Below, piece by piece: positions 1 through 10,007 of a stretch of DNA of 64,000 nucleotides. Under the pieces are notes generated by a model. That model worked only from the letters and a program-made list of their open reading frames with translations. It did no database searches and was not told where the DNA came from. Position numbers and translations under genes: made by a program. Positions within the stretch are counted from its first letter, which is position 1. Every line of letters begins with the position of its first letter. Source of the DNA: Nissabacter sp. SGAir0207 (GTDB lineage Bacteria > Pseudomonadota > Gammaproteobacteria > Enterobacterales > Enterobacteriaceae); assembly GCF_005491205.1 (NCBI RefSeq), contig NZ_CP028035.1, forward strand, positions 1,612,001-1,676,000, read 5' to 3'.

Positions 1-1
1 C

Positions 2-331
2 TATCTATGGCTTAAGGATGAAGCTGGCAACGCGATCCAAGGCTCCGTGAAGGTACAGGGGCGGGAAGAGAGTGTTGAACTCAATACATTTCACCATGCT
101 GTCTCATTACCTGTAACGGAGCATTCAGGAAGCATTACAGGGATATGTGAATACTTACCCATTATTTTCAACAAAGAAATAGATTGTTCCAGCACTTACC
201 TTTATCGGGCACTGGTCACACGCATAAGGGCGCCATCAGGCTGGGCGTCGGAGGGGTGTATTATTCTGGGCAGATTGACGAGGGAGAGGATGTTCAATTC
301 AGGGGATAGAATGCTGAGGGTGGTGAGATGA
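2..331 (+). pseudogene. hcp: Hcp (T6SS tube protein), 5'-partial and 3'-altered
   Basis: The reading frame is already open at the window edge and starts YLWLKDEAGN, followed by GSVKVQGREESVEL. This is the conserved N-terminal part of Hcp, the hexameric inner-tube protein of type VI secretion. Similarity continues through IFNKEIDCSSTYLYRALVT and then stops. The expected Hcp C-terminal half (about 80 residues) is replaced by an unrelated tail of about 35 residues ending at 331. The true start lies just outside the window. The stop overlaps the next gene's start by 4 bases. I read it as a truncated or recombined hcp. A specialised short Hcp carrying a different tail is possible but less likely. 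The Hcp identity of the N-terminal part is secure. Confidence 0.7.
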
Positions 332-864
332 AAATACTCCTTGTGCTAGGGTTAATCTCTTTCCTTTCCTGGTCAGAGGAGATGCCGCATGGATTAATAA
401 AGGAAATCAATGCGCAATCGCAGATAAATAACAGAGAGTCTGTCAAAAATCAAAATTGGCGACTGCTTGTCTCAGGAATTTCACGCGGGGAACCGGAATG
501 GCTCCGCACTATTCCGCAATTTGCGGCCCAACTCAGCACAGAGCAGCGGCATGAGATAATGAACGCCTTAGGCAATGCGCTGATCCACAATCCCGTAGAC
601 ACTCTCAATATTTTACCGGATATCAGCAAAACTCTGGATGGTTCAGGGATAGATCTCTATCGCTGGGACTATCTCTGTGTTGGGCTGGTGATGGATTACA
701 CCCGCGAGTCCGCGTACCGCTACTATGCAACAGCGATGGAAGCGCTGAAACAGAGCGGCGAGCAGGGACGGGAGTGCCTGACATTAATGCAGGAGGGACT
801 CAACGAGATTGAACAGGATGAACGGCGGGGCAAGGTGCACTGGGGCCACAAAATCTGGCCCTAA
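328..864 (+). CDS. Putative T6SS-associated immunity-type protein (178 aa)
   Basis: Its ATG overlaps the stop of the broken hcp frame (ATGA), so the two are translationally coupled. The product has a hydrophobic N terminus (MKILLVLGLISFLSW) that could be a signal peptide or anchor. An all-helical body follows, with a PEWLRTIPQFAAQLS segment and a second helix run around residues 115-165. This WL-P-hydrophobic style occurs in small periplasmic proteins beside T6SS effectors, but I do not recognise a named family. The position behind hcp suggests an immunity or accessory role, which is inference. Alternative: an orphan hypothetical protein left after loss of its effector. Confidence 0.5.
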   Translation: MKILLVLGLISFLSWSEEMPHGLIKEINAQSQINNRESVKNQNWRLLVSGISRGEPEWLRTIPQFAAQLSTEQRHEIMNALGNALIHNPVDTLNILPDISKTLDGSGIDLYRWDYLCVGLVMDYTRESAYRYYATAMEALKQSGEQGRECLTLMQEGLNEIEQDERRGKVHWGHKIWP

Positions 865-872
865 GCCCGCCG

Positions 873-1655
873 TTAGCCCACCATGCCGCCGATGATCACC
901 GCCAGCCGGTCGAACATCTCGCCGAACAGGCGCTCGCAGAAGGGGGCCATCAGTGGCATCATCATCCCCAGCGCCAGCATCCCCAGCGTCATGGTCAGCG
1001 GGAAGCCCACTACAAATACCGACAGCTGTGGCGTCACGCGGTTGAGCAGGCCGAGCGCCATGTTCAGCGTCAGCAGCAGGGCGATGATCGGCAGCGCCAG
1101 CATCATGCCGCTGCTAAAAATAAGCCCGCCAGCCTGCGCCAGCGCCATAAAGCCGTTGCCCTGCATCGGCGCGTCACGCATCGGTAGGGTGTGGAAACTG
1201 TCGGCCAGCAGTGAAATCAGCCACAGGTGGCCGTCAAAGTTCAGGAACAGCAGCACCGCCAGCAGGTTCATCAGGCGCGCCAGCACCGGGGTGTTGGGGC
1301 CGCCGGAGGGATCGAAGAAGGTGGCGAACGAGATCCCCATCTGCAACCCCACCAGCTCGCCAGCCATTCGCACTGCGGCGAACGCCAGTTGCATGGTCAG
1401 GCCGAGCGCCGTGCCAATCAGGATCTGCTGGATGCCCAGCCAGAGCGCGCCAGCAGTGAAAATCGGCATCTCCGCGGGCGGCAGACCGGGGGCGATCAGC
1501 ACAGTGATCAGCAGCCCCAACCCGAGCCGGGCGCGTTTGGGGATCTGCTTCTCGCCAAACAGCGGGGCGCTGCTCAACAGCGCCAGAATGCGCAGCAGCG
1601 GCCAGAAGTAGAGGCCCAGCCAGTGGGCCAGCTGGGTGGTGTCGAAGACCAGCAT
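873..1655 (-). CDS. fliR: Flagellar export apparatus protein FliR
   Basis: A 260-aa polytopic inner-membrane protein with the FliR N-terminal pattern ([15 protein letters not shown], then [15 protein letters not shown]) and about six hydrophobic segments. FliR forms the core of the flagellar type III export gate with FliP and FliQ. The length matches the family. It is the last gene of the leftward fliLMNOPQR run. Its ATG overlaps the fliQ TGA by one base (TGATG), pointing to translational coupling. The long plus-strand frames across it are antisense shadows. Confidence 0.97.
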   Translation of the reverse strand: MLVFDTTQLAHWLGLYFWPLLRILALLSSAPLFGEKQIPKRARLGLGLLITVLIAPGLPPAEMPIFTAGALWLGIQQILIGTALGLTMQLAFAAVRMAGELVGLQMGISFATFFDPSGGPNTPVLARLMNLLAVLLFLNFDGHLWLISLLADSFHTLPMRDAPMQGNGFMALAQAGGLIFSSGMMLALPIIALLLTLNMALGLLNRVTPQLSVFVVGFPLTMTLGMLALGMMMPLMAPFCERLFGEMFDRLAVIIGGMVG

Positions 1656-1924
1656 CAGCCAATCAGCGTCGGCAGGCTGGTGAACAGGGTACGCATATAG
1701 TCCAGCAGCAAGTTGAGCATCCAGGGGCCGGCGATCACCAGCGTGGCGACCACCGCCAGGATTTTCGGGATGAAGGAGAGGGTCATCTCGTTGATCTGGG
1801 TGGCGGCCTGCAACAGGCTCACCACCAGACCAGTCACCAGCGACACCAGCAGCAGCGGGGCGGCCAGCAGCAGCGCGACCTTCATCGCCTCACTGCCCAT
1901 CGCCATAATCGATTCAGGGGTCAT
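1655..1924 (-). CDS. fliQ: Flagellar export apparatus protein FliQ
   Basis: An 89-aa protein starting [18 protein letters not shown] with two transmembrane helices, the standard FliQ size and topology. FliQ packs around the FliP/FliR export-gate core in the basal body. The start at 1924 is preferred over an upstream in-frame ATG at 1984, because the longer form would add 20 non-conserved residues and run into fliP. It sits between fliP (10-bp gap) and fliR (1-base overlap). Confidence 0.96.
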   Translation of the reverse strand: MTPESIMAMGSEAMKVALLLAAPLLLVSLVTGLVVSLLQAATQINEMTLSFIPKILAVVATLVIAGPWMLNLLLDYMRTLFTSLPTLIG

Positions 1925-1934
1925 GCCGCCTCCG

Positions 1935-2699
1935 TCAGGATACGAAACTCTGGGCCAGCGATCCCAGCAGCAGTTGCCAGCCATCCACCAGCACGAACAG
2001 CATCAGCTTGAAGGGCAGGGAGATGGTGGCGGGCGGCACCATCATCATCCCCAGCGCCATCAGCACGCTGGCGACCACCAGATCGATAATCAAAAACGGG
2101 ATGAACACCGTAAAGCCAATCTGGAAGGCGGTCTTCAACTCGCTGGTGACGTAAGCTGGCAGCAGGATGCGCATCGGCACCGCCTCCGGCCCCGCCAGCG
2201 GTGGCAGGTTGGCGAGCCGCGCATAGAGCGCCAGATCGGCCTCGCGCGTCTGGCGCAGCATAAAGGCGCGCAGCGGCTGTGCGCCGCGATCCATCGCCTG
2301 CTCCAGGCTGATCTTGTCCTGGCTAAAAGGCTGGTAAGCATCGGTGTAGATCTTGTCGAACACCGGTGACATCACGAAAAAGGTCAAAAACAGCGCCAGC
2401 CCCAGCATCACCTGATTCGGTGGTGCGGAGGGGGTGCCGAGGGCGTTGCGCAGCAGGCCAAGCACGATGATGATGCGGGTAAAGCCGGTCATCATCAGCA
2501 GCGCGGCTGGCAGCAGCGTCAGGCTGGTGATAAACACCAGCGTCTGCACCGGCAGTGACCAGCTCTGGCCGCCGTTGGCCAGCGGCTGGCTGACCAGCCC
2601 CGGCAACTGGGCGAAAGCCGCAGGCGCGGCGAGCAGCAGCAGGGCTGGCAGCCAGCGAAGGGAGAGGCGCAGGGCGCGCGGGAAACGGGTGTCAGTCAT
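1935..2699 (-). CDS. fliP: Flagellar export apparatus protein FliP
   Basis: A 254-aa protein with a cleavable signal peptide of about 30 residues (hydrophobic [15 protein letters not shown]), as is known for FliP. Conserved membrane segments follow, including [20 protein letters not shown] and the C-terminal [13 protein letters not shown]. FliP oligomerises as the central channel of the flagellar export gate. The start overlaps the fliO end by 8 bases, so the genes are probably cotranscribed and coupled. Confidence 0.97.
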   Translation of the reverse strand: MTDTRFPRALRLSLRWLPALLLLAAPAAFAQLPGLVSQPLANGGQSWSLPVQTLVFITSLTLLPAALLMMTGFTRIIIVLGLLRNALGTPSAPPNQVMLGLALFLTFFVMSPVFDKIYTDAYQPFSQDKISLEQAMDRGAQPLRAFMLRQTREADLALYARLANLPPLAGPEAVPMRILLPAYVTSELKTAFQIGFTVFIPFLIIDLVVASVLMALGMMMVPPATISLPFKLMLFVLVDGWQLLLGSLAQSFVS

Positions 2700-3114
2700 G
2701 CCGAGTGTCCGGGCGGTGAAGCACAGTGTTCAAAAGCTGGCGGAAAGGGACCGGGGCGGGCGCGGCCTCCTCCGCCGGGGGCGGGGCGCTCAGGGTGTGC
2801 AGCGTGGTGATCTGCTGCGCGGTCACGCCGAGCACCAGCCAGGTGTTCTCCACCTCGACCACCACCACCCGCTCGCGCTGCCCGACCGGGCAACTGGCGG
2901 TCACCTTCAGCAGCGCGCTGTTGCGACGCTGCGGCGCAAAGCCGAGGCGCTTGACCAGCCAGCCGCCCAGCAGGATCAGCAGCAAAATGCCACCGAGCGC
3001 AAACCCCACCTGGCCAATCGACGAGGCGGGGGTAAGGGCGGGCGCTGCCGGGACAACGGCCGCTGCCTGTGGGGCGGCGGCCGGTGCGGCGTAGGGGGAG
3101 GTCGGGTGGCTCAT
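2692..3114 (-). CDS. fliO: Flagellar biosynthesis protein FliO
   Basis: A 140-aa bitopic membrane protein. The N-terminal 30 residues are rich in Ala and Pro, a single transmembrane helix follows ([19 protein letters not shown]), and then the cytoplasmic FliO domain with [21 protein letters not shown]. FliO helps assemble the FliP ring. The sequence is less conserved than its neighbours, as usual, and the position between fliN and fliP supports the call. The start abuts the fliN stop. Confidence 0.93.
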   Translation of the reverse strand: MSHPTSPYAAPAAAPQAAAVVPAAPALTPASSIGQVGFALGGILLLILLGGWLVKRLGFAPQRRNSALLKVTASCPVGQRERVVVVEVENTWLVLGVTAQQITTLHTLSAPPPAEEAAPAPVPFRQLLNTVLHRPDTRHD

Positions 3115-3536
3115 CAGCGGCTCAGGCGGCGCATGCGCTCAGAAGGGGTGATGATGTCGGTGATGCGCACGCCGAACTTGTCGGCCACCACCACCACTTC
3201 GCCCTGGGCAATCAGGTAGCCGTTGATCAGGATATCCAGCGGCTCCCCGGCCAGGCCATCCAGCGCCACCACGGAGCCTTGCGACAGGCGCAGCAGCTCC
3301 TTGATGGTCATCTTGGTGCGGCCCAGCTCCACGGTCAGCTTGACCGGGATATCGAGGATCATGTCGATATCTTGCAGGTTGCCCAGCACATCACTCGGCT
3401 CGAGGGAGTTGAACACCCCCTCGGTGGTGACGGTCGGGGTCGGTTCGGCGGCGGCCTGCTGCTGTTCGTTGAACGCATCAGCCCACAAATCGTCCACGGA
3501 TGCGGTTGCGTCAGACGGCTGGTTGGCGTCACTCAT
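3114..3536 (-). CDS. fliN: Flagellar motor switch protein FliN
   Basis: A 140-aa switch-complex (C-ring) protein. The C-terminal two thirds (LQDIDMILDIPVKLTVELGR, TIKELLRLSQGSVVALDGLA, ending SERMRRLSR) is the SpoA/FliN domain and nearly identical to E. coli FliN. The start at 3536 (MSDANQP) is chosen over 3551 because it aligns with E. coli MSDMNNP and has an AGGA ribosome site 8 bases upstream. It overlaps the end of fliM by 8 bases. It acts with FliM and FliG in torque direction and as an export-substrate dock. Confidence 0.97.
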   Translation of the reverse strand: MSDANQPSDATASVDDLWADAFNEQQQAAAEPTPTVTTEGVFNSLEPSDVLGNLQDIDMILDIPVKLTVELGRTKMTIKELLRLSQGSVVALDGLAGEPLDILINGYLIAQGEVVVVADKFGVRITDIITPSERMRRLSR

Positions 3537-4536
3537 TGGGCTGTTCCTCATTCAGCGAATTCAAAATAGGGTTTATCAGGTGTTCCACGCGCAGCGCGTA
3601 CTGGCCTTTCAGGGTGCCGAACTGGCTGGTGAGCACCGGCACGCCGTCCACATGGGCAATCAGGCGATCTGGTTTCTCAATCGGCAGGACGTCACCGGGT
3701 TGCAGTTTCAAAATCTGGGAGAGCCGCAGCGGGATCTCGGCGAAATTCGCCACCAGCTCCAGCTCGGAGTGCTGCACCTGATTCACCAGCGTCTCGCGCC
3801 AGTGGTTGTCCTCACGGCTGGAGTTCTCCAGCGGCGGGTTGGTCAGCAATTCACGCAGCGGCTCAATCATGGCGAACGGGATACAGATGTTGAAATCCCC
3901 ACTCAGCGCGCCAATCTCGACGTGGAACGGCGTGGTGACCACGATGTCATTCGGCGAGGTGGTGATGTTGGTGAACTTCACCTGCATCTCGGCGCGCACA
4001 TACTCCACGTCAATCTTGAAGATGGCGCTCCAGGCGTCACCGTAGGCTTCCAGCGCCAGCCGCAGCATCCGCTTGATCACCCGCTGCTCGGTGTGGGTGA
4101 ACTCGCGCCCCTCCACCTTGGTGGGGAAGCGGCCATCGCCGCCGAACAGGTTGTCAACGGCAATGAACACCAGACTCGGCTCAAACACGAACAGCGCGGT
4201 GCCGCGCAGCGGCTTCAGGTGCACCAGATTCAGGTTGGTCGGCACCGGCAGGTTGCGGGCGAACTCATGGTAGGGCTGGATCTTGATCCCGCCGACCGTG
4301 ATGTCCGGGCTGCGGCGCAGCAGGTTGAACAGCCCCATGCGGAAGTGGCGCGCGAAGCGTTCGTTGATGATCTCCAGCGCTTGCAGGCGCTCACGCACCA
4401 CGCGACGCTGGGTGGTTGGGTCATAGGGGCGGACGTCGCTCTCGTTGCCGGTGACGGCGGCAGGCTCATCGCTGCTGCTGCTGTCACCGTTCAGGAGGGC
4501 GTCGATCTCGGCCTGTGAAAGGATGCTATCGCCCAT
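3529..4536 (-). CDS. fliM: Flagellar motor switch protein FliM
   Basis: A 335-aa C-ring protein. The N terminus MGDSILSQAEIDALLNGD is the CheY-P-binding segment, the middle domain is CheC-like, and the C-terminal SpoA domain contains LQPGDVLPIEKPDRLIAHVD. The length matches the enterobacterial family. It follows fliL by 6 bases and overlaps fliN, so it belongs to the fliL operon. There are no unusual residues. Confidence 0.98.
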   Translation of the reverse strand: MGDSILSQAEIDALLNGDSSSSDEPAAVTGNESDVRPYDPTTQRRVVRERLQALEIINERFARHFRMGLFNLLRRSPDITVGGIKIQPYHEFARNLPVPTNLNLVHLKPLRGTALFVFEPSLVFIAVDNLFGGDGRFPTKVEGREFTHTEQRVIKRMLRLALEAYGDAWSAIFKIDVEYVRAEMQVKFTNITTSPNDIVVTTPFHVEIGALSGDFNICIPFAMIEPLRELLTNPPLENSSREDNHWRETLVNQVQHSELELVANFAEIPLRLSQILKLQPGDVLPIEKPDRLIAHVDGVPVLTSQFGTLKGQYALRVEHLINPILNSLNEEQPNE

Positions 4537-4542
4537 CGCCGG

Positions 4543-5028
4543 TCACCGTAAAATAAAGGCGGTGAACAGCACGTCCGTCACCTTCTGGTCCGGCTGGCCA
4601 GGCACCAGCGTCGGGCGCAGCGTCTCTTTAATCTGGGCGATCAGCTGGCGCTTGCCCTCTTCATTGGCGAGCTGGTCTGGCGTCTGGCGCGAGAGCAGCA
4701 TCAGCAGGCGGCTGCGTACTTCCGGCAGGTAGCTGCTGAACTGGGTGCGGGTCGCCTCATCCGGCACGCGCAGCGTCAGGCCGATATAGAGCACGCGATC
4801 CGGGTCATTGTTCGGGGTTTGCAGGTTGACGGTAAAGGTATCCAGCGGCATAAACACCGGCGCGGCCGGCGGCTGGGGTTTCTTCACCTCGCCCTGGGCA
4901 GGTTGCTTGTGCAGCATCCACCAGCTGTAGCCCGCAGCCGCACAGGCAGCAAGGGCGACCACGATGACGATGATCATCCAGGGAAAGCGTTTACCTTTAC
5001 CTTTGGCGGTGATGGCTTGTTCAGACAT
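4543..5028 (-). CDS. fliL: Flagellar basal body-associated protein FliL
   Basis: A 161-aa single-pass inner-membrane protein with a short cytoplasmic KGKGKRFPW stretch, one transmembrane helix (residues about 18-40) and a periplasmic FliL domain ([21 protein letters not shown]). FliL associates with the stator around the basal body and affects torque. It is the first gene of the fliLMNOPQR run. An AGGA-type ribosome site lies about 12 bases upstream of the ATG. A hairpin ending fliK transcription lies in the upstream gap. Confidence 0.96.
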   Translation of the reverse strand: MSEQAITAKGKGKRFPWMIIVIVVALAACAAAGYSWWMLHKQPAQGEVKKPQPPAAPVFMPLDTFTVNLQTPNNDPDRVLYIGLTLRVPDEATRTQFSSYLPEVRSRLLMLLSRQTPDQLANEEGKRQLIAQIKETLRPTLVPGQPDQKVTDVLFTAFILR

Positions 5029-5135
5029 GGATAGGTCAATTCCTGTGACGTTTGGGTCCGGCGCGCAGGCGGGCCGGACAGGATATGGCGATGATTATCG
5101 CGTTTCTCGCCCCGGACAATAGGCTGAATAGGGAG

Positions 5136-5174
5136 GTAAAACCGGCTTACCTCGTCCGTTTGTGGCAAGCCGGC
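5136..5174 (-). terminator. Probable terminator after fliK
   Basis: On the minus strand the 7-bp stem CCGGCTT/AAGCCGG (5167-5173 with 5142-5148) is followed by TTTTA. It lies between the fliK stop and the fliL start, so it probably separates the fliFGHIJK and fliLMNOPQR transcripts. The loop is long (18 bases), which lowers confidence. Confidence 0.5.
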
Positions 5175-5183
5175 AGGCGCGCG

Positions 5184-6482
5184 TCAGGCGAAAATATCCA
5201 CCCCATTGCGGTTGTCGAGACGGGCCGCCAGCGAGGCCGGCACCGCCAGCGGTTCGGCGGTGGGGGCTGGCGTGCGCCACGTGTCGCGCTGGCTGGTGCC
5301 GCCCTGGCTGCCCTGCTGCTGCGCCTGTTGCCAGCCGCTGGCGTCACCGCCAACGCTGCTCTGGCCGAGGTTGATGCCGCTCTCCGCCAGTGCGGTGCGC
5401 AGGTGCGGCATGGCCGCTTCCACCGCCGCCCGCACCTGCTGGTGCGCGGAGGCGAAGTGCAGCTGCGCCTGATCGTTATCAATCCGCAGGCTGATCTGCA
5501 ACGCGCCCAGATCTTCCGGGTGCAGCCGCAGTTCCGCGCTCTGGTGGCCCTGACGGCTGAACAGCAACACCTGCTGGCCGAGCGCCTGCTGCCACTCCGG
5601 GCTGGCCAGCTGGCCGCCAAGGGCGGCACTGGCGGCGGCCGGTGGCGCGCTGCTGCTGGCGGCCAGCGGCGTGGCGGTGGCGGGGGCGGCCAGTACTGTA
5701 GGGTCGGGCATGGCCGGGGCAGCCACGTCACTTCCGCGCTGGGCGTCAGTGGCGTCTGGCGTGGCGGAGGAGGCGAGTGCCAGCGCCGCGCTCTCCAGAC
5801 TCTGTGACGCCGCCGGGGCGGCCGCTGGCAGGGCGGTGTCAGTTGGCGTGGCCGACAGGTGGCTACGATCATTGCTCACTGAGAGCGGGGCGCGATCGGC
5901 GCGGGCCGTGGGCAACGCCACGGTGAGGGCGTCGGTGGCCGGGGTGGCTTTCGCCGTGGCGCTCTCCGGCGTGCTGATCACCGGCTGCGGCAGGCCGAGC
6001 ATGGCGAACAGCGACGCAATCGCCTGCTGGTCATCCTGCGTGGCCTCCTGCTTGTCACTGCGCGCGCCCTCACGCGGCACGTCGCGGCTGGCGGTGGCGG
6101 TGGCTGGCGTCAGCTTGCCAAGGGCGGCGGCCAGCTGGCTCACCACATCGACCTCCTCACCCTTCACTGGCAAGCTCTGGCGGGCGGCGGCGGGCGCGGC
6201 GGCACTCTGGAGGCCGACGGGCAGGGCGCTGGCCTCTGTCGCCAGCGCTGCCGTCTCGGCGGCCGTGGCGTCCAGCAGCAGTGGGGCGGCCTCGGTGGCG
6301 GGGGGCGTCGCCGGGTCGGCCACGCTTAACGCGGCCAAGGTGTCGGCGGCGGCCGGGCGGCCGAGCCGCGCATCCAGCTGGTCGGCAAAATCGGTGGCGC
6401 CCTCTTGGGCCGAACCGCCAGCGGCGGCTGGCAGGGCAGTGGCGTCCGTGGCGGGGGCCAGGGTCAACACATTAAGGTTCAT
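5184..6482 (-). CDS. fliK: Flagellar hook-length control protein FliK
   Basis: A 432-aa Ala/Thr/Pro-rich protein with low-complexity N-terminal two thirds, as usual for the hook-length ruler. The conserved C-terminal FliK domain (roughly residues 290-390) contains LGQQVLLFSRQGHQSAELRL and HPEDLGALQISLRIDNDQA. It sets hook length and switches export from hook to filament substrates. The start overlaps the fliJ stop by 4 bases. The strong codon bias produces long open frames on both strands here; only this one has family similarity. Confidence 0.95.
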   Translation of the reverse strand: MNLNVLTLAPATDATALPAAAGGSAQEGATDFADQLDARLGRPAAADTLAALSVADPATPPATEAAPLLLDATAAETAALATEASALPVGLQSAAAPAAARQSLPVKGEEVDVVSQLAAALGKLTPATATASRDVPREGARSDKQEATQDDQQAIASLFAMLGLPQPVISTPESATAKATPATDALTVALPTARADRAPLSVSNDRSHLSATPTDTALPAAAPAASQSLESAALALASSATPDATDAQRGSDVAAPAMPDPTVLAAPATATPLAASSSAPPAAASAALGGQLASPEWQQALGQQVLLFSRQGHQSAELRLHPEDLGALQISLRIDNDQAQLHFASAHQQVRAAVEAAMPHLRTALAESGINLGQSSVGGDASGWQQAQQQGSQGGTSQRDTWRTPAPTAEPLAVPASLAARLDNRNGVDIFA

Positions 6483-6925
6483 GTCTCTCGTTTCCTGTGT
6501 GCGCTTCGTTGGGCGAATTCATCCATGCGTTTTTGGTCCAGCCGCCCCTCCTGCATCCGCTGCTGGGTGAGCGCGCGGTCAGCGAGGGTCTGGAAGGCGT
6601 TCAGCCGCTGCTGCTTCTCCTGCCAGTGGCGCAACGCCTGCTCCAGCCGTTGGCTCCACAGCGTCAGCTGCTGGCGGTGCTGCTCAATCGCCTTGTCCAG
6701 CGTCTGGATGAACTGCTGGTAGTTCTGCCAACTCAGGGCGTCAATGCCGCCGCCGAGGGTGTGGTTCAGCTTCTGGCGATACTCATCCTGGTAACCGAGC
6801 AGCATGGTGAGCTGCTGTTCGGCGCTCTGGTGCGACTGGCGCACCTGGCCGAGCTGCGCCGCCGCCTGATCCAGCGCTTTTTGGGCCAGATTGCACAGGG
6901 TGCCCAGCGGGGAGGGGCTATTCAT
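6479..6925 (-). CDS. fliJ: Flagellar export protein FliJ
   Basis: A 148-aa, almost entirely coiled-coil protein rich in Gln, Leu and Arg, the normal FliJ size and composition. The C-terminal DQKRMDEFAQRSAHRK is the typical ending. FliJ is the stalk-like activator of the FliI ATPase and escorts export chaperones. It lies between fliI (31-bp gap) and fliK (4-base overlap). Confidence 0.95.
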   Translation of the reverse strand: MNSPSPLGTLCNLAQKALDQAAAQLGQVRQSHQSAEQQLTMLLGYQDEYRQKLNHTLGGGIDALSWQNYQQFIQTLDKAIEQHRQQLTLWSQRLEQALRHWQEKQQRLNAFQTLADRALTQQRMQEGRLDQKRMDEFAQRSAHRKRET

Positions 6926-6956
6926 CGTGACCTCACGCAGGTAAAGGGGTTGCCGG

Positions 6957-8324
6957 TCAGCCCGGCAACAGGGTGGTCAGCTGCTCACAGGCGGCGGTGA
7001 AGTCGCTCTGCTCATGGATGCCCTGCTGGAGCAGCGCCTCCATCTGCGGGTAGAGGCGGATCGCCAGATCGAGCATGGGATCGCTGCCCGGCGCATAGGC
7101 ACCGACGCTGATCAGGTCGCGGTTGCGCTGGTAGCTGGCCAGCAGCTGCTTGAACTGGCGCACCCGGCGGTAGTGGGTCTCATCGATCAGCGAGGTCATG
7201 GCGCGGCTGATGGAGGCTTCGATGTCGATGGCCGGGTAGTGGCCCGCCTCCGCCAACCGGCGTGACAGCACCACGTGCCCATCCAGAATGGCGCGCGCCG
7301 AGTCGGCGATCGGGTCTTGCTGGTCATCGCCCTCGGTCAGTACCGTGTAGAAGGCGGTGATTGAGCCGCCGCCGCTGATGCCGTTACCGGCGCGCTCCAC
7401 CAGTGCCGGCAGCTTGGCGAACACCGACGGCGGGTAGCCTTTGGTGGCTGGCGGCTCGCCGATTGCCAGCGCAATCTCGCGCTGCGCCATCGCGTAGCGG
7501 GTCAGGGAGTCCATGATCAGCAGCACATGCTGGCCGCGGTCACGGAAATCCTCGGCGATGCGCGTGGCGTAGGCCGCCCCCTGCATCCGCAGCAGCGGCG
7601 AGACGTCAGCGGGTGCGGCGATCACCACCGAGCGGGCGCGCCCCTCCTCGCCAAGGATATTTTCGATAAAGTCCTTCACCTCGCGGCCGCGCTCGCCAAT
7701 CAGCCCGACCACAATCACGTCCGCCTGGGTGTAGCGCGCCATCATGCCGAGCAGCACGCTCTTGCCGACGCCGGAGCCAGCGAACAGCCCCATGCGCTGG
7801 CCACGGCCAACGGTCAGCAGCGAGTTAATGGCGCGCACGCCGGTGTCCAGCACCTGCTCAATCGGCGTGCGCTGCAACGGGTTGAACGGGGCGGAGGTCA
7901 GCGGCGCGCGGGTGGCGGTCTCCGGCGGCGGCAGGCCATCCAGCGGGCGGGCGCCGCCATCCAGCACCCGGCCAAGCAGCTGGGGGCCGAGCGGCAGCTG
8001 CTTGCCAGTGCTCTGGCCATCGGCGGCGGGGCGCGCATAGACGCGCGCGCCGGGCAGGATGCCCTCCACCTCCTCCAGCGGCATCAAAAACAGGCGTGAA
8101 CCCTGGAAGCCGACCACCTCGCTCTCCACCTCCTGCACCTGCTGGTTGGCATCGCGCCGCTCAATCAGGCAGGTGGCCCCGAGCGGCAGTTGCAGGCCGG
8201 TTGCCTCCAGCACCAGCCCGGTGGCGCGCACCAGCCGGCCATAGCGGCGCAGCGGCGGGGTACGGGCGATGCGCTGCTCGGCCCCCTCCAGCGCGTTCAG
8301 CAAGCGGCCCAGACGCGCGGTCAT
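6957..8324 (-). CDS. fliI: Flagellum-specific ATP synthase FliI
   Basis: A 455-aa ATPase related to the F1 beta subunit that energises flagellar protein export. Walker A is GSGVGKS at residues 183-189. The conserved [12 protein letters not shown] and [19 protein letters not shown] (Walker B region) follow. The start at 8324 ([10 protein letters not shown]) aligns with E. coli MTARL and overlaps the fliH stop by 4 bases (ATGA). The longer frame from 8351 would extend into fliH. Operon: fliFGHIJK. Confidence 0.97.
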   Translation of the reverse strand: MTARLGRLLNALEGAEQRIARTPPLRRYGRLVRATGLVLEATGLQLPLGATCLIERRDANQQVQEVESEVVGFQGSRLFLMPLEEVEGILPGARVYARPAADGQSTGKQLPLGPQLLGRVLDGGARPLDGLPPPETATRAPLTSAPFNPLQRTPIEQVLDTGVRAINSLLTVGRGQRMGLFAGSGVGKSVLLGMMARYTQADVIVVGLIGERGREVKDFIENILGEEGRARSVVIAAPADVSPLLRMQGAAYATRIAEDFRDRGQHVLLIMDSLTRYAMAQREIALAIGEPPATKGYPPSVFAKLPALVERAGNGISGGGSITAFYTVLTEGDDQQDPIADSARAILDGHVVLSRRLAEAGHYPAIDIEASISRAMTSLIDETHYRRVRQFKQLLASYQRNRDLISVGAYAPGSDPMLDLAIRLYPQMEALLQQGIHEQSDFTAACEQLTTLLPG

Positions 8325-9022
8325 AACGCCCCCGGTGCGGCCAGACGGCACAGCTCTTGCCAGCGGGTCGCCAGCGAGGCGTCCAGATCGCCATCCTCCG
8401 CCGAGACTTTGCAGCCGCCGCGGTGGATTTGGGCGTCCGCCACCAGCCGCCAGCCGTGCTGGCTGAGGGTGGCGCCAAGCTGCTGCTCAACGCGCTCGAC
8501 ATCCTGCGGGTTGACCCGCAGTTGCGGCTTGCCGCTGAACATTGGCTCTTGCTGGATCAGCTGCTGGATCTGCTCGAGCAGCACCGCGCCGTCGCACTGC
8601 GGCGTGTGGCCGATAATCTGCCGGGCAGCGGTCAGCGCCAGCTGCATCAGGCGCGAGGCGATCACGCTGTCCAGCGCGTCGAGGGTCTGCTGGAACTCTG
8701 ACACCAGCCCCTGCCACTGCGCGGTGATGGGCTGCTGCTGGCGCTGCGCCGCCTCCAGCCCCTGCTGCTGCCCGGCCTGATAACCGGCCTGGAAACCGGC
8801 GTCATAGCCCTGCTGCTTGCCCTGCTGGAAGCCGAGCTGGTGCCCCTCCTGCTGGGCCTGCTGGCGCTGGGCGGCCAGTTCGGCCAGCCGCCGTTGCTCG
8901 TCGTGGCCCTCGTTGGGCACCTCGTAGGCCGCTGGCACGCTCGCCGCCGGGCGCGCCGGGGCAGGGGAGAGATCGTTGAGTTGCCACGGCTGCCACGGCA
9001 GCCGGTTGAGTGCATCAGACAT
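8321..9022 (-). CDS. fliH: Flagellar assembly protein FliH
   Basis: A 233-aa negative regulator and stator-like partner of FliI. It starts [18 protein letters not shown]. Glutamine-rich glycine repeats ([18 protein letters not shown]) around residues 80-100 are the GxxxG helix characteristic of FliH. The C-terminal domain resembles V/F-ATPase subunit E/delta. The start at 9022 was chosen over 9043 by similarity and by its 8-base overlap with fliG. Confidence 0.96.
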   Translation of the reverse strand: MSDALNRLPWQPWQLNDLSPAPARPAASVPAAYEVPNEGHDEQRRLAELAAQRQQAQQEGHQLGFQQGKQQGYDAGFQAGYQAGQQQGLEAAQRQQQPITAQWQGLVSEFQQTLDALDSVIASRLMQLALTAARQIIGHTPQCDGAVLLEQIQQLIQQEPMFSGKPQLRVNPQDVERVEQQLGATLSQHGWRLVADAQIHRGGCKVSAEDGDLDASLATRWQELCRLAAPGAL

Positions 9023-10007
9023 AGGTATCCTCGCCACCGCCAATCATCATTTCGCCGGTCTCCGCCAGACGGCGGACAATCAACAGGATCGCCTTCTGCT
9101 CGGCCTCGACCTGCGACATGCGCATCGGGCCACGGTTGGCCAGATCGTCGCGCAGGATGTCGGCCGCACGCTGGGACATGTTGTTGAGGAACTTGTCGCG
9201 CAGCGGCTGCTCCGCGCCCTTCAGCGCCACCAGCAGGGACTCGTTGTCCACCTCCTGCAACAGGCGCTGGATGCTGCGGTCGTCGACCTCGACCAGATTC
9301 TCGAACAGGAACATCTCGTCGATGATCTTCTGTGCCAGCTCGCCGTCGTATTCGCGCAGCGCGTCCATGACCGCCTCTTCTTGCTGGGTCTTCATCAGGT
9401 TGATGATCTCGGCTGCGGTGCGCACCCCGCCCATCTTGCTGCGCTTGAGGTTCTGGCCATCCAGCAGGTTGTTCAGCACCTCGGTCAGCTCCGCCAACGC
9501 CGCTGGCTGCACGCCGCCAAAGGTGGCGATACGCATCATCACGTCGTTGCGCAGGCGCTCGTCGAACTGCGCCAGAATGTCGGCCGCCTGGCCACGCTTC
9601 AGGTGCACCATGATGGTGGCGATGATCTGCGGATGCTCGTCGCGAATCAGGTCGGCCGCCATCAGCGGCTCCATATAGTTGAGCGTCTCCATGCCGGTGG
9701 TGGTCTCACGCGTCTCAAGGATATCCTCGAGCAGGCTGGAGGCGCGCTCCTCGCCCAGTGCCTTGACCAGCACCGAGCGCAGGTAGTCATTGGTGTTGAT
9801 GCTCAGGGCAGCGTACTGCTCGGCGTTCACCTCGAACTCCGCCAGCACCTCCGCCAGTTGCTTGGTGGAGATGTGGTGCATGTTGGCCATCGCGGCGCTC
9901 AGCTGCTGCACCTCACGCGAGGAGAGGTGCTTGAACACCTCGGCCGCGCGGTCTTCACCCAGCGTCATCAGCAGGATGGCGCTCTTTTCGGTTCCGGTCA
10001 TACTCAT
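9015..10007 (-). CDS. fliG: Flagellar motor switch protein FliG
   Basis: A 330-aa C-ring protein, collinear with E. coli FliG over its full length ([20 protein letters not shown], the [17 protein letters not shown] region, [20 protein letters not shown], ending GEDTYV). The N domain binds FliF. The C domain carries the charged torque residues around [13 protein letters not shown]. The start at 10007 overlaps the fliF stop as ATGA and gives the family length. Confidence 0.98.
   Translation of the reverse strand: MSMTGTEKSAILLMTLGEDRAAEVFKHLSSREVQQLSAAMANMHHISTKQLAEVLAEFEVNAEQYAALSINTNDYLRSVLVKALGEERASSLLEDILETRETTTGMETLNYMEPLMAADLIRDEHPQIIATIMVHLKRGQAADILAQFDERLRNDVMMRIATFGGVQPAALAELTEVLNNLLDGQNLKRSKMGGVRTAAEIINLMKTQQEEAVMDALREYDGELAQKIIDEMFLFENLVEVDDRSIQRLLQEVDNESLLVALKGAEQPLRDKFLNNMSQRAADILRDDLANRGPMRMSQVEAEQKAILLIVRRLAETGEMMIGGGEDTYV

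Noticed and set aside
883..1611. 242-codon plus-strand frame over fliR
   Set aside because: Antisense to a complete fliR with strong similarity and operon coupling.
5671..6570. 299-codon Ala/Ser-rich plus-strand frame
   Set aside because: Antisense of the low-complexity part of fliK; no start signal and no domain.
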